Below are positions 41,119-51,142 of a DNA stretch of 64,000 nt, one piece after another. Source of the DNA: Flavobacterium sp. M31R6 (GTDB lineage Bacteria; Bacteroidota; Bacteroidia; Flavobacteriales; Flavobacteriaceae). Each line of letters starts with the position of its first letter. The first letter of the stretch is position 1. Position numbers and translations under genes: made by a program. The notes beneath the pieces are model-generated. The model did not search any database. It was given only the letters and a program-made list of their open reading frames with translations, and had not been told where the DNA came from. The stretch spans positions 2,418,001 through 2,482,000 of the forward strand of contig NZ_CP054141.1 of NCBI RefSeq assembly GCF_013284035.1, read 5' to 3'.

Positions 41119-44100
41119 TTAATTTGATTTGTTGAATGTGAAAATAGAACCCGAACTCGTACCAACTTGTCCACCAGGAAGAATGTAGTTCAACTTTATC
41201 TTGTAAGTTCCTTGTTTTATATATGGGAATTCTCCATTTATGAGGTAATCGTATTTTTGAATCATTGTTTGATTTGATGAGTTTATGTATTTATTGGCTA
41301 CTTTGTATCTAAGATCTTTGAAATCAGTTTTATAATAAAATGGAAGGTTGTATCTAAATGGTAGATATTCTTTTAGCATAAAGCAGGAAGGACTGTTTAT
41401 GATGTAATCCTGATACCAAGCCAAAACTTCAACAGCTCTCACAGGAGGAGAACCCAATACAGAAGTATCTCTATCTAATTTTATTTCATTTTCCAAAGGA
41501 TAGCCTTTGTAGATAAGAGGGTATATTTCGTTTAAATAATAGCTGTCATCTAATACGGCTTCAACACTAATTAAAGGTTTATTTAATGTTTTTGAATTTC
41601 CTATTATTTCTATTTCGTCAAATGGTTCAGTAGACTCATTTAAGGATTGTAAAGCATGTACATCTGTATAAATAATCTCTACTAATGTTTGTTTCGGTTT
41701 CTTAGCTTCCATTTTTTCTTTGAAACTAAAGTATTGACTAGTGTTGAATTTGTATTGCAATATTTCTGTTCCTTCTCCACCAATTGCCGTTTCATTGAGT
41801 TTATTGCTTTTTATCTCAACATTAACATCAGTTGCAAGTTCTTTTTTCTCATAGTTTTGAGACAAGTTATTGGTTACATCCGTTTTTGTTTCAAGAGTCA
41901 TTAAGGATAATGAATAAGGTTTTGACGTTTTTAATAGTGGTAGTTCGATATTCACTCTTTTGTTACTGACATCGTAACTTATTTTACCCGTACCGGTATT
42001 ATCGGTTGTCTTATAAAAAGCTTTTTGGGATTGACCGGGTTTTAAATCAAATAGATAAGGTTGACCTTGTTTTAAAACTACATAGGCCTGCTTACTTTCG
42101 TTTTGATACACATATTTTTGGTCAAAAACAGGGTAACAATAGGCAATATTTGTAGTTGGAATATTGTTTGGAGCTGTCCCAGTTGTAAAGTTTCGAACTT
42201 CTGTTTCGGTAGCAATTTGACCTTTATCATACACGGTAACCGAAGAACCATTTACATTTTCTTGAAAACTGACTTTTACTGTAAGGATTAGTTTTGAATT
42301 TTGCGGTAATACGTCCGTAGCGTTAAAACTCACTAAATCTTTAGTATTGTTCCAACTTACAGTTCCTGCTATTGGCACGCCTTCTTTCTTTATAGTATAT
42401 TCTTCCAATTTAAGTCTATATGTTTTTGTGCCTCCATCGCCATCAATTACAAAATTTTTCTCAATAGGCATATTAAAACCAACTTGAGGTATAGTAAATA
42501 CGTTAATTTCTTTGCTCGCTTCGGTAGGGTTAATGTCTGCTATTGTTTTAAGTCCTTCCAAAGGATTACTGCTTATAAATTCACATTGTGAACCAAATTC
42601 TAGTTTAAATCTGAAACTTCCTTTTACAGCTCCTCCCAATAAATCATAATATCCGCCAAGATATCCGCGGATCCAAACCGGATTAGGAAGTTTGGCCTGT
42701 AAAATAACCGCTCCGCCACCTTTTATAATAGAGATTTTTTTACGAATCATAAATAGTTTTACATCTATTCCCATTTCACCTTGTAAATAAGCATAAGATT
42801 GTCCATTGGCATACCAACCATTTATACCTATTTGCCCAGTTCCTTTGCACATGGCTTCTCCGTAATCTTTTACCATGACATCAAATCCTAGTCCAGCTTC
42901 GAAATTGGCATAGAATACTAGAAAGTTCATATTTCCTGTTTTTAGGCTAAAGTCGGAGCCAAAAGCAAAACCCTTTCCAGAACCTAAAGTGCTTGCATTT
43001 TCAGATCGCATATAATCTAATGAACCTACATCCAATTTTAGTATTTGCGCTACAATTGCAGGAGGTGGTGGACTAGCAGGAATATCATCTCCCAACATAA
43101 AATAACCACCAGCTTCAACTTCTATAGATCCAATAGCCATTTTTAAACCTAGCCTGTCTGTTGGAGTACCCATTCGGATGTACCATTTATTTGGGGCAAA
43201 ATGAAGTACAGCCCAACCAGCTCTGTTTTGGGAAGCTCTTCCTTTCAATAATCCTGCTGCGGCATCTACATACAAATCAAATGAGCCATGAAGTGTTTTG
43301 GCAACAAAATCATACTCAATGGCTGCAAAAGCATTTATCCCTACTTTTCCTGAAACTTCATCAGGATATACAGTTTTTGCAGCTTCAGTAAGATTGCTTT
43401 CTTTTAATTTATCCAAAGTTGCAGTGACAATTTTACTTTCGGCTGTGACAATTTTTTCTAAGTTTTTAGTTAAGGAATTTGCTGGGATTTTAAAACCAAA
43501 ATCTTGCATTACATGACCTTCTCCATAAATACTAATTCTACGAATGCCACCGGTTTTTAAAAAAGCAATTTCGAAACCGGCTCCACCCCAAAAAGCATCA
43601 GGTTTCGCCGCATTAGCAAAATGAATCATTGCTTTTATTCCCAAACCGGATTCTACATCGGGAACGTAATTTGCACCAGAAGCAGTAAAACTAGAACTGA
43701 AACCATCTTTTTTCATGTTATAATAGGCTCCACCTCCAAAACCTTTGATTACAAAGGCACTGCACGGAATGTTTAGACCATCAACCATAGCGTCAACATA
43801 CCAATATCTAAAATCATCTTTTTTTCCAAAAATTGCATTGGCCTCAACTATTATTCCCGTTTTGAACTCCGCTTTTAGTCCTCCTTTAAATCCATCTCCA
43901 TAGACGGGATCTTTATCCATTAAAACAATATATCCGTCAAACTTGGCACCACCAATGTCTGCTTTTAGGCTAATTTGTTCAAATTTTAAATGATCAAATT
44001 TCCATTTTTGAATGCCATCATTTTGGTCGAATTTTCCAACGATATTAAATTTAGTCCGTCCATTGAATTGATCTTTCATCAAATTAATTGATAAATCTAT

Positions 44101-45927
44101 TTTTAGAGTGGCCGATACATCGTCTGCAACAATAGCAATTCCATGAATGGTTATAGGGAAATTGGCAACTTCGGAAGATTTTGGATCATTCTCGGTTTCA
44201 TTTTTATATCCAAAATAGTCTGCTTTAAATACAGGAGTAACTGTTTGCAGTTGAAGGTTTTGAAATGTTATCCCTTCAAACGCTACTGTTTCTTTTTTGG
44301 CCGGTTCTTCAGGTTTGTCGGTTTTAGGTGTAGTAGTTGTAGATTCTTTTGGCTGGTCGCTATTAATGAAATTTGTTGTTGGAACATTTGTGTTTCCAGC
44401 TGTTTTTGGAACTTCAGCATCAGGGGTTGGTGTGTTGCTTCCTTTTATAGCAAGACTTCCGTTTAAAAATGCTTTTGGTAAAAATTTCCCGTCTTTGACT
44501 TTCAATGTAATATAGGAACCCTTATCAATTTGTGCAGTAGCTTTAAATACTTGAAAACAAAGGTTGCTATTGACTTCGGCTTTTAATAGGTATTCATTGT
44601 CTATCGGGTTGATTATTGCTGTGTATCCAATTTCACCTTGTGAGTTGGAAGCGCATTTCTTAGATTTATCTGAAACAGGTAAAACAATTGCACCGCCAAA
44701 TCCTCCGGCAACTAAAGCATTAGCTCTAAATTTTAGATTAATATTGTTTACAGAAAATGCCCAACCACCTGCAGATCCTTGATCAATGTTCAATATGTTA
44801 TTTCCTGTAAAATTACCCGAAACTCCCATTCTGTCGATTAGTAAATTTGTTGCTTGGAAGGTAACTCTGCCTTTGCTGGAATTAAATTTAAACTGTTCGG
44901 GAAGTGTAATCAATAAGGATTTTACATACAATCCTCTCCACAAATTTTCGCTTCCAGGAACCAAATAATCTTTGGCGTAATTATCTGGCCAAGATATATT
45001 GTCTGAATTCCGTAAATCACTTAAGTCTATGACTGCATTGTTGAGTTCGAAGCAAGTTCCTTTAAAGGAGGTTAATTGAAATTTAGGCAAGGAAATATCA
45101 ATTAATATGTCATTCCAATTGGTGATTTTTGTTTGAAAAGTGCCTTTAACTCTAGTTACAGAATCAATTACTTTATTATAGGCATTAACGGGTTCTATTA
45201 TTTTTCTTGAGAATTCAACGTCGGCAGTAATACCTAAATCTTTAAAACCATTGCAATCAATAGTTACATAAGTTAGGTTGTCAACAACTCTTGTATTCAT
45301 ATTCATGCCTCCTTTTAAAACTAAAAGAGCTTTATCTCCACATATTTTTAAAGGAAAATCTCCAAGTAAAACTAGTTTAGTATCTCCAATCAGGCCGCCT
45401 TTATGGGAAAGCTTGATGTTGTTTGCTCCAAAAAATATTTCTCTGGACTTACCAAGTGAATCTATTTGTGGGATAATTATTCTGACAAATGCTGTTAATT
45501 CAGTATACTCTGGGGTGAATTTTGCATTACTTATCCCCAACATGTATTGGGTTTTATGAATAGTCTTTTTGATGCCAATTGGCAGCATCGAAAGGGATTT
45601 ATTCTCTAATAGTTCTGTATTGTTATTTGTACTGTCAATTTTTTGGAACACAGCCTTAGCTGTTTTTAAATCTTCACTTGTACTCTCTGATGTAGGGAAT
45701 TTTTTCTTGATAAAACTCTCAGTAAATTCACTTCTGATAGGAGATGTGTTTATTTGTTGAGCAGCAGTTTTTATGTAACTATTTTTTGGAGTTACATTTA
45801 AAATTAGTTTTGACCTGTTTTTTTTAGAACTATTTAGGGAATCTTTAAATGTATTGGAGTGGCAATTTAAATTTATAAATAACAACAAAAGTATTAAAGA
45901 GTATAGGTTTGGGGTGTTTTGGTTCAA
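41119..45927 (-). CDS. 1602-residue beta-rich exported protein of unknown function
   Basis: A hydrophobic N-terminal segment (LYSLILLLLFINLNC) looks like a signal peptide, possibly with a lipid-modified Cys near residue 22. Two long stretches (~130-480 and ~550-1150) are strings of short amphipathic strands with Gly/Asn turns (KGGLKAEFKTGIIVEANAIF; KGRASQNRAGWAVLHFAPN). A Thr/Pro/Lys linker (~505-550) separates them, and Ig-like modules make up the last third. The pattern suggests a very large beta-sheet or barrel-like fold, but I recognise no family. It is the first gene of the minus-strand cluster, so it probably shares the operon promoter. Confidence 0.7.
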   Translation of the reverse strand: MNQNTPNLYSLILLLLFINLNCHSNTFKDSLNSSKKNRSKLILNVTPKNSYIKTAAQQINTSPIRSEFTESFIKKKFPTSESTSEDLKTAKAVFQKIDSTNNNTELLENKSLSMLPIGIKKTIHKTQYMLGISNAKFTPEYTELTAFVRIIIPQIDSLGKSREIFFGANNIKLSHKGGLIGDTKLVLLGDFPLKICGDKALLVLKGGMNMNTRVVDNLTYVTIDCNGFKDLGITADVEFSRKIIEPVNAYNKVIDSVTRVKGTFQTKITNWNDILIDISLPKFQLTSFKGTCFELNNAVIDLSDLRNSDNISWPDNYAKDYLVPGSENLWRGLYVKSLLITLPEQFKFNSSKGRVTFQATNLLIDRMGVSGNFTGNNILNIDQGSAGGWAFSVNNINLKFRANALVAGGFGGAIVLPVSDKSKKCASNSQGEIGYTAIINPIDNEYLLKAEVNSNLCFQVFKATAQIDKGSYITLKVKDGKFLPKAFLNGSLAIKGSNTPTPDAEVPKTAGNTNVPTTNFINSDQPKESTTTTPKTDKPEEPAKKETVAFEGITFQNLQLQTVTPVFKADYFGYKNETENDPKSSEVANFPITIHGIAIVADDVSATLKIDLSINLMKDQFNGRTKFNIVGKFDQNDGIQKWKFDHLKFEQISLKADIGGAKFDGYIVLMDKDPVYGDGFKGGLKAEFKTGIIVEANAIFGKKDDFRYWYVDAMVDGLNIPCSAFVIKGFGGGAYYNMKKDGFSSSFTASGANYVPDVESGLGIKAMIHFANAAKPDAFWGGAGFEIAFLKTGGIRRISIYGEGHVMQDFGFKIPANSLTKNLEKIVTAESKIVTATLDKLKESNLTEAAKTVYPDEVSGKVGINAFAAIEYDFVAKTLHGSFDLYVDAAAGLLKGRASQNRAGWAVLHFAPNKWYIRMGTPTDRLGLKMAIGSIEVEAGGYFMLGDDIPASPPPPAIVAQILKLDVGSLDYMRSENASTLGSGKGFAFGSDFSLKTGNMNFLVFYANFEAGLGFDVMVKDYGEAMCKGTGQIGINGWYANGQSYAYLQGEMGIDVKLFMIRKKISIIKGGGAVILQAKLPNPVWIRGYLGGYYDLLGGAVKGSFRFKLEFGSQCEFISSNPLEGLKTIADINPTEASKEINVFTIPQVGFNMPIEKNFVIDGDGGTKTYRLKLEEYTIKKEGVPIAGTVSWNNTKDLVSFNATDVLPQNSKLILTVKVSFQENVNGSSVTVYDKGQIATETEVRNFTTGTAPNNIPTTNIAYCYPVFDQKYVYQNESKQAYVVLKQGQPYLFDLKPGQSQKAFYKTTDNTGTGKISYDVSNKRVNIELPLLKTSKPYSLSLMTLETKTDVTNNLSQNYEKKELATDVNVEIKSNKLNETAIGGEGTEILQYKFNTSQYFSFKEKMEAKKPKQTLVEIIYTDVHALQSLNESTEPFDEIEIIGNSKTLNKPLISVEAVLDDSYYLNEIYPLIYKGYPLENEIKLDRDTSVLGSPPVRAVEVLAWYQDYIINSPSCFMLKEYLPFRYNLPFYYKTDFKDLRYKVANKYINSSNQTMIQKYDYLINGEFPYIKQGTYKIKLNYILPGGQVGTSSGSIFTFNKSN

Positions 45928-46445
45928 TTTATCACAAATTATAGGTTACTTTAAAATTACAGAATATATGTATTTTTTATTAAAAAATAGATTTAAAAGG
46001 ATTACAAATATAATAAATTATATTTTTTTTAACAAGAAAAAATTCCATTTATAATTTAATTATTGTTATAAAAAAAAATATAAAAATTAAACTATTTTGG
46101 CTCTTTTCGTTCAGGGAACTATTATAATTTTGGAGAATTATAATACGTTAAATTACTATATTATGTCAATAATCTTCAATATTACAGTTTTTGCTATTTT
46201 AAACTTTTTAAAATAAAAATTGAATTATATTTTGTTTTAATATATCTTTTTAGTGTATATTTGACTTTTTTTAAGAATAAAAAGAGAAATATTGTTTTAA
46301 TATCCCAATATTATAAAAAATCAGAATCATGACTTTAAAGAATGAATATGTTTTTTATATTTGGCCTTTACTATTTTTTCTTTTTTACTAAAACACTATT
46401 GCAAAAAATATAAAATATTAATTTTTTAACGGTAACATATATAAC
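45928..46445. other. divergent intergenic region between the giant-gene cluster and the permease
   Basis: 518 bp, extremely AT-rich, with no gene seen. It must hold the promoter of the minus-strand cluster and that of the permease. The plus-side candidate is listed separately; on the minus side several A/T-only boxes exist and none stands out. Confidence 0.6.
46231..46263 (+). promoter_or_regulatory. promoter candidate for the amino-acid permease
   Basis: TTTG at 46231-46234 and TATATTTG at 46256-46263 with a 21-bp spacer match the Bacteroidota -33/-7 pattern (TTG, N17-23, TAnnTTTG). The leader to the ATG at 46446 would be about 175 bases. Confidence 0.55.
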
Positions 46446-48377
46446 ATGGCATTAAAAGGGCTTTTTAGAAAAAAAACGGTTCAAGATATCTTAAAGCAGG
46501 TCGAAAAAAACAATATGGAAGGGCATGAAGCGCTTGGAAAACATTTGACAGCCAAAGATTTAACCGCTTTTGGAATTGCAGCCATTGTTGGTGCTGGAAT
46601 TTTTAGTACTATCGGGAAAGCCAGTTTTGATGGAGGTCCAGCTGTAATTTTCTTGTTTTTGTTTACTGCGGTTGCCTGTAGTTTTGCCGCTTTTGCTTAT
46701 GCCGAATTTGCTTCAATGGTGCCTGTTTCGGGAAGCGCTTATACCTATTCCTATGTAGCTTTTGGTGAATTAATTGCCTGGATTATTGGCTGGGCTTTGA
46801 TTATGGAATATTCTGTTGGGAATATAACGGTCGCCATATCGTGGAGTGATTACTTTACGGGGCTGCTCTCCAGTGGCGGAATCGATTTACCGCAATGGGT
46901 ACAAATGGATTATTTAACAGCTTCTAATGGTTTTAAAGACGCCACTGCCTTGATGGAAGGAGGGAAGACTTTTGAGAACTTGAGTTCTGGATTGCAAAAT
47001 GCTTATACCGCCTGGACGACGTCTCCTGTAATTGGTTCTTTTCATTTAGTAGCCGATTTGCCTGCGCTCTTGATTATTGTCTTGATTACAGCCTTGATTT
47101 ATAGAGGAATGAAAGAATCTCGTAATGCGAGTAATATCATGGTTGTTGTTAAATTGTGTATTGTTCTTTTGGTTATTGCTGTCGGTATCTTTTATGTGGA
47201 TACTACGAATTGGCATCCTTTTGCTCCGAATGGAGTTTCAGGGGTTTTAAAAGGAGTGTCAGCAGTGTTCTTTGCTTATATCGGTTTTGACGCTATTTCG
47301 ACTACAGCTGAAGAGTGTAAAGATCCACAACGTGACTTGCCAAGAGGGATGATGTGGGCGATTATTATATGTACACTTTTATATATTGCCATTGCATTGG
47401 TTTTGACAGGGATGGTGAGTTATAATACCTTGAATGTTGGGGATCCATTGGCTTTTGTATTTGATCAATTGCATTTGAAATGGATGTCAGGAATCATTGC
47501 GGTAAGCGCTGTGGTTGCCATGGCTAGTGTATTGTTGGTTTTCCAAATGGGACAACCGCGTATTTGGATGAGTATGAGTCGTGATGGTTTGTTGCCAAAG
47601 AAATTCTCTACTGTGCATCCAAAGTTTAAAACACCTTCTTTTGCCACAATTGTAGTTGGTTTTGTTGTTGCTGTTCCAGCTTTGTTTATGAATTTAACTA
47701 TGGTTACTGATTTATGCAGTATTGGAACATTGTTTGCCTTTGTTTTGGTTTGTGCGGGTGTTTTGGCTTTGCAAAACAGAACCGATATTCCAAGAGGGAA
47801 ATTCAAAACGCCTTATGTTAATTCCAAATACATATTTCCATTATTGATTATTATTGCTTTGGTAATTTCTTTTACCTACAATAAAAAAGCAACAATGGGT
47901 TTCATTACCAATGAGACCAAAATTAACAATTCGGAATTTATTATTACTTCATTAAATAAAGAGGAGACACAAAAAGTATATGATTATTTAGTTAAGATTG
48001 AAGGGAAAACGAATGCAACTGAGAAACTGGATGTAGAGCATTTGTTGAGTCAGTATCAGGAAGATGATGCTAAATATGAAACAGTAGTTGCTGGATTGCC
48101 AATTTCGGATTCCATAAAATACGAAAGTGGATTTGATTTATTCAAACACAAAATACCGATGTGGATTTTTTTAATCGTAATTGTTGGATTGGTTTATTGG
48201 TCCTTCAAAGAAAATTTGTCTTTGATTCCGCTTTTGGGTTTAATCTGTTGTCTGTATATGATGGCAGAGCTAAGCGTTTGGAATTGGATTTACTTTACTA
48301 TTTGGTTGCTGTTAGGATTGGTGATTTACTTTGGCTTCAGTCGTAAAAATAGTAAGCTGAATTTGGAAAAAGAATAG
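46446..48377 (+). CDS. APC-family amino-acid permease (cationic type)
   Basis: 643 residues. Membrane helices start at ~residue 40 with AFGIAAIVGAGIFSTIG, the substrate-binding GAGIF motif of APC transporters. Later come FFAYIGFDAISTTAEECKDP and FQMGQPRIWMSMSRDGLLP, typical of the CAT (cationic amino-acid transporter) branch. Between the last helices lies a soluble insert of ~85 residues (~490-575). It is monocistronic, ending in a strong hairpin terminator. Confidence 0.9.
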   Translation: MALKGLFRKKTVQDILKQVEKNNMEGHEALGKHLTAKDLTAFGIAAIVGAGIFSTIGKASFDGGPAVIFLFLFTAVACSFAAFAYAEFASMVPVSGSAYTYSYVAFGELIAWIIGWALIMEYSVGNITVAISWSDYFTGLLSSGGIDLPQWVQMDYLTASNGFKDATALMEGGKTFENLSSGLQNAYTAWTTSPVIGSFHLVADLPALLIIVLITALIYRGMKESRNASNIMVVVKLCIVLLVIAVGIFYVDTTNWHPFAPNGVSGVLKGVSAVFFAYIGFDAISTTAEECKDPQRDLPRGMMWAIIICTLLYIAIALVLTGMVSYNTLNVGDPLAFVFDQLHLKWMSGIIAVSAVVAMASVLLVFQMGQPRIWMSMSRDGLLPKKFSTVHPKFKTPSFATIVVGFVVAVPALFMNLTMVTDLCSIGTLFAFVLVCAGVLALQNRTDIPRGKFKTPYVNSKYIFPLLIIIALVISFTYNKKATMGFITNETKINNSEFIITSLNKEETQKVYDYLVKIEGKTNATEKLDVEHLLSQYQEDDAKYETVVAGLPISDSIKYESGFDLFKHKIPMWIFLIVIVGLVYWSFKENLSLIPLLGLICCLYMMAELSVWNWIYFTIWLLLGLVIYFGFSRKNSKLNLEKE

Positions 48378-48445
48378 TTTTTTTAAAATTGTGAGTTGTG
48401 AATTGCGAAAGCGATTCCTGAAAACGGAATAATTATAAATAGTAT

Positions 48446-48484
48446 AACGTCTTGAGCCATTATGGTTCAGGACGTTTTTTTTTT
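48446..48484 (+). terminator. terminator after the permease gene
   Basis: AACGTCTTGAGCC pairs with GGTTCAGGACGTT (two G-U pairs) around ATTAT, followed by a run of ten T. Confidence 0.85.
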
Positions 48485-48833
48485 GAGAGTGATGCTTTTG
48501 AAAATTTCTTATAAAAAGCAAAATGTATGGAGCCCCGATTACTCCACTATATTTCTATTTTTATCAGAGTTCAGTGAACTTCGTTTGGAATGATAGTGGG
48601 AGAAATGTTGTTAAGGAATGTGTTTTTTCTGCTCCTAAATTTATAGACTAAACTGCTTATAGAATTTGTTGTAATGAATCAAAAGGGATTTGGGTTTTAC
48701 TTGAGGTATTTAAAAGGTTTGTCTGTAATTCTTGATGAAATCGTTATAATTCGAACAAAAAACCTCTAGAATTAAACTTTAAACAAAACTTTATTCCTTA
48801 ATTTTGCATCACTAAAAATAAAAATCACATACT
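48485..48833 (+). other. gene-free stretch before the lipoamide dehydrogenase gene
   Basis: 349 bp. No coding sequence is supported. The right end carries the promoter candidate at 48799-48806; the rest shows nothing I can name. Confidence 0.5.
48799..48806 (+). promoter_or_regulatory. -7 promoter element of lpdA
   Basis: TAATTTTG, an exact TAnnTTTG match, 27 bp before the ATG. The -33 box is weak. Confidence 0.5.
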
Positions 48834-50237
48834 ATGAGTTCATTTGACGTAGTCATTATAGGTTCTGGTCCAGGCGGATATGTTTCGGCTATTCGTTGTG
48901 CACAATTGGGTTTCAAAACAGCAATTATAGAAAAATATTCCACTTTGGGTGGGACTTGCCTAAATGTAGGTTGTATTCCATCGAAAGCATTATTGTCTTC
49001 TTCACATCATTATGCAGAAATTAAACATTTTGCCGATCACGGAATTGAAGTTTCAGGTGATGTAAAAGTGAATTTGGAGAAAATGATTGCCCGTAAACAA
49101 GCAGTTGTTGATCAAACATCAGGAGGAGTAAATTTCTTGATGGAAAAAAATAAAATCACTGTTTTTAATGGTTTGGGTTCTTTTGTTGATGCGACTCACG
49201 TTGCAATTGCAAAAGCTGATGGAACTTCGGAAACAATTGAAGCCAAAAATATCATTATTGCCACGGGATCAAAACCGTCTTCTTTGCCTTTTATCAAAAT
49301 CGACAAAGAAAAAATCATCACTTCGACTGAAGCTTTGGCTCTTAAGGAAGTACCAAAACACCTTGTGATTATTGGTGGTGGTGTGATTGGTATCGAGTTA
49401 GGTCAAGTGTATTTACGATTGGGAGCGCAAGTTTCGGTTGTGGAATTTATGGACAGAATTATTCCTGGAATGGATGGCGCTTTGTCTAAAGAATTGACCA
49501 AAGTGTTGAAAAAACAAGGAATGAAATTTTATGTTTCGCATAAAGTGAAATCGGTAGAAAGAAATGGTGATGCCGTGATTGTTCAAGCTGAAAATGCAAA
49601 AGGTGAGACGATTACTTTAGAGGGTGATTATTCTCTTGTATCTGTTGGTCGTCGTCCGTATACAGATGGATTGAATGCCGACAAAGCTGGAGTGAAAATT
49701 TCTGATAGAGGAATGGTAGAAGTAAATGACCATTTACAAACTAACATTTCTAATATTTATGCAATTGGTGATGTGGTTCGTGGCGCTATGTTGGCTCACA
49801 AAGCGGAAGAGGAAGGAACAATGGTTGCCGAAATTTTGGCGGGTCAAAAACCGCATATTGATTATAACCTGATTCCAGGAGTGGTTTATACTTGGCCTGA
49901 GGTTGCTGCTGTTGGACAAACAGAGGAGCAATTGAAAGCGTCTGGTGCTGAATATAAAGTGGGAAGTTTTCCTTTCAAAGCTTTAGGTCGTGCTCGTGCG
50001 AGTGGAGATTTGGATGGATTTGTAAAAATTCTTGCCGATGCCAAAACGGATGAAGTCCTAGGTGTTCATATGATTGGCGCCAGAACAGCTGATTTGATTG
50101 CTGAGGCAGTTACAGCAATGGAATTTAAGGCTTCTGCCGAAGATATTTCCAGAATGTCACATGCGCATCCAACATTTGCGGAAGCGATAAAAGAAGCGGC
50201 ATTGGCAGCAACGGATAACAGAGCTTTACACGTATAG
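48834..50237 (+). CDS. lpdA: dihydrolipoyl dehydrogenase (E3)
   Basis: 467 residues. FAD-binding GSGPGGY at 10-16, redox disulfide GGTCLNVGC with C42 and C47, NAD-binding IIGGGVIGIELG near 180-190, and the C-terminal dimer motif HAHPTFAEA with the catalytic His near 444. It reoxidises lipoamide in 2-oxo-acid dehydrogenase and glycine cleavage complexes. It stands alone, without E1 or E2 genes beside it, as is common in this group. Confidence 0.96.
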   Translation: MSSFDVVIIGSGPGGYVSAIRCAQLGFKTAIIEKYSTLGGTCLNVGCIPSKALLSSSHHYAEIKHFADHGIEVSGDVKVNLEKMIARKQAVVDQTSGGVNFLMEKNKITVFNGLGSFVDATHVAIAKADGTSETIEAKNIIIATGSKPSSLPFIKIDKEKIITSTEALALKEVPKHLVIIGGGVIGIELGQVYLRLGAQVSVVEFMDRIIPGMDGALSKELTKVLKKQGMKFYVSHKVKSVERNGDAVIVQAENAKGETITLEGDYSLVSVGRRPYTDGLNADKAGVKISDRGMVEVNDHLQTNISNIYAIGDVVRGAMLAHKAEEEGTMVAEILAGQKPHIDYNLIPGVVYTWPEVAAVGQTEEQLKASGAEYKVGSFPFKALGRARASGDLDGFVKILADAKTDEVLGVHMIGARTADLIAEAVTAMEFKASAEDISRMSHAHPTFAEAIKEAALAATDNRALHV

Positions 50238-50256
50238 TTTAAGCTTTTAAAAATAA

Positions 50257-50293
50257 AAAACCCCGTCTCGTTATATAAATGAGACGGGGTTTT
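50257..50293 (+). terminator. strong terminator after lpdA
   Basis: A perfect 13-bp stem, AAAACCCCGTCTC with GAGACGGGGTTTT, around an 11-base loop. It also serves the minus strand. Confidence 0.9.
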
Positions 50294-50312
50294 GGTTTAT
50301 AAAGGTTTTAGC

Positions 50313-50686
50313 TTATGCGGTAAATAAGCCTTTGTAACTGTCCCATTTGGTATAAAGAAGGAATAGGTTTCCTAGCAATAAAAAGCTAGCCACAGGAATG
50401 CCTTATGGAGCAAGGAATAGATGTGTGCAAAGGATATTCACGGAAATAGGCATTAATAGAATGAAAGTTATTTTGTTGAATTTTCCAGTTATAAAAGATA
50501 ATCCTCAAAGCTGTTCTACTGTATTTACGAGTGGCATTAAATATCCTGAAGCTTTGATTCCATCATTGAAGAGTTTCATGTTTCCAGTCAAAGGGGGATC
50601 GGGAAATAAATGTAAAAAATAGCTGAAAGAAGCAAATAATAGTAATAATCCAATTAGTGAACGAAGATGATTGTTACAATTTTCAT
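50313..50686 (-). pseudogene. decayed paralogue of the neighbouring membrane protein
   Basis: From an ATG at 50684-50686 the frame is lost within ten codons. In the next frame the products RSLIGLLLLFASFSYFLHLF, GYLMPLVNTVEQL, LSFITGKFNKITFILLMPIS and LLLGNLFLLYTKWDSYKGLF align along the whole length with the 131-residue protein encoded at 50747-51142. Two in-frame stops break it: TGA at 50505-50507 and TAA at 50403-50405. It is clearly a tandem duplicate that has died by at least one frameshift and two nonsense changes. Confidence 0.88.
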
Positions 50687-50746
50687 GTTTTTGTAGGTTG
50701 TGATTTGCTGACGTTTATGTCTTTTTTCTTTTCAAATATATTTTTT

Positions 50747-51142
50747 TTAATCAAAATGCATAACTGATTTTCTGTGAAACAGGTTTTTATAACTTTTTCG
50801 ATGGACGTAGATTAAAAATAAATTCCCTAAAAAAATAAATAAAGCGAGAGGTAGTCCATTTGGATTTAAAAAGAAATCGATGAATAATATATTTGTGCTT
50901 ACCGGTAAAATAATGATATTGGATAACACTACGTATTGACCAGTGAGGTATGAAATTCCACACAATAAAACGATTGTCTTAATTAATGGCATTAGATAAA
51001 CGGAAGAAATCAATCCTACATTGAAAGCTTTGAAATTTTCTGTGCTTTCTAGTTCAGGCATTAAGTTAAAAAAATAGGCTATTGCTATACAAATTAATAA
51101 TAAGCCAATTATTGTGCGAATAAAGAAAGTTGCAGTTTTCAT
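50747..51142 (-). CDS. small DoxX-like integral membrane protein
   Basis: 131 residues with four hydrophobic segments (~8-27, ~45-66, ~70-90, ~95-112) and a basic tail. The layout of four helices with GLISSVYLMPLIK in the second resembles the DoxX/MauE superfamily, but no specific family motif is certain. The intact copy lies 60 bp upstream of its own pseudogene on the same strand. Confidence 0.7.
   Translation of the reverse strand: MKTATFFIRTIIGLLLICIAIAYFFNLMPELESTENFKAFNVGLISSVYLMPLIKTIVLLCGISYLTGQYVVLSNIIILPVSTNILFIDFFLNPNGLPLALFIFLGNLFLIYVHRKSYKNLFHRKSVMHFD

Noticed and set aside
50398..50622. 74-codon plus-strand frame
   Set aside because: The same bases on the minus strand encode the decayed paralogue of the 50747-51142 protein, which aligns along its whole length.
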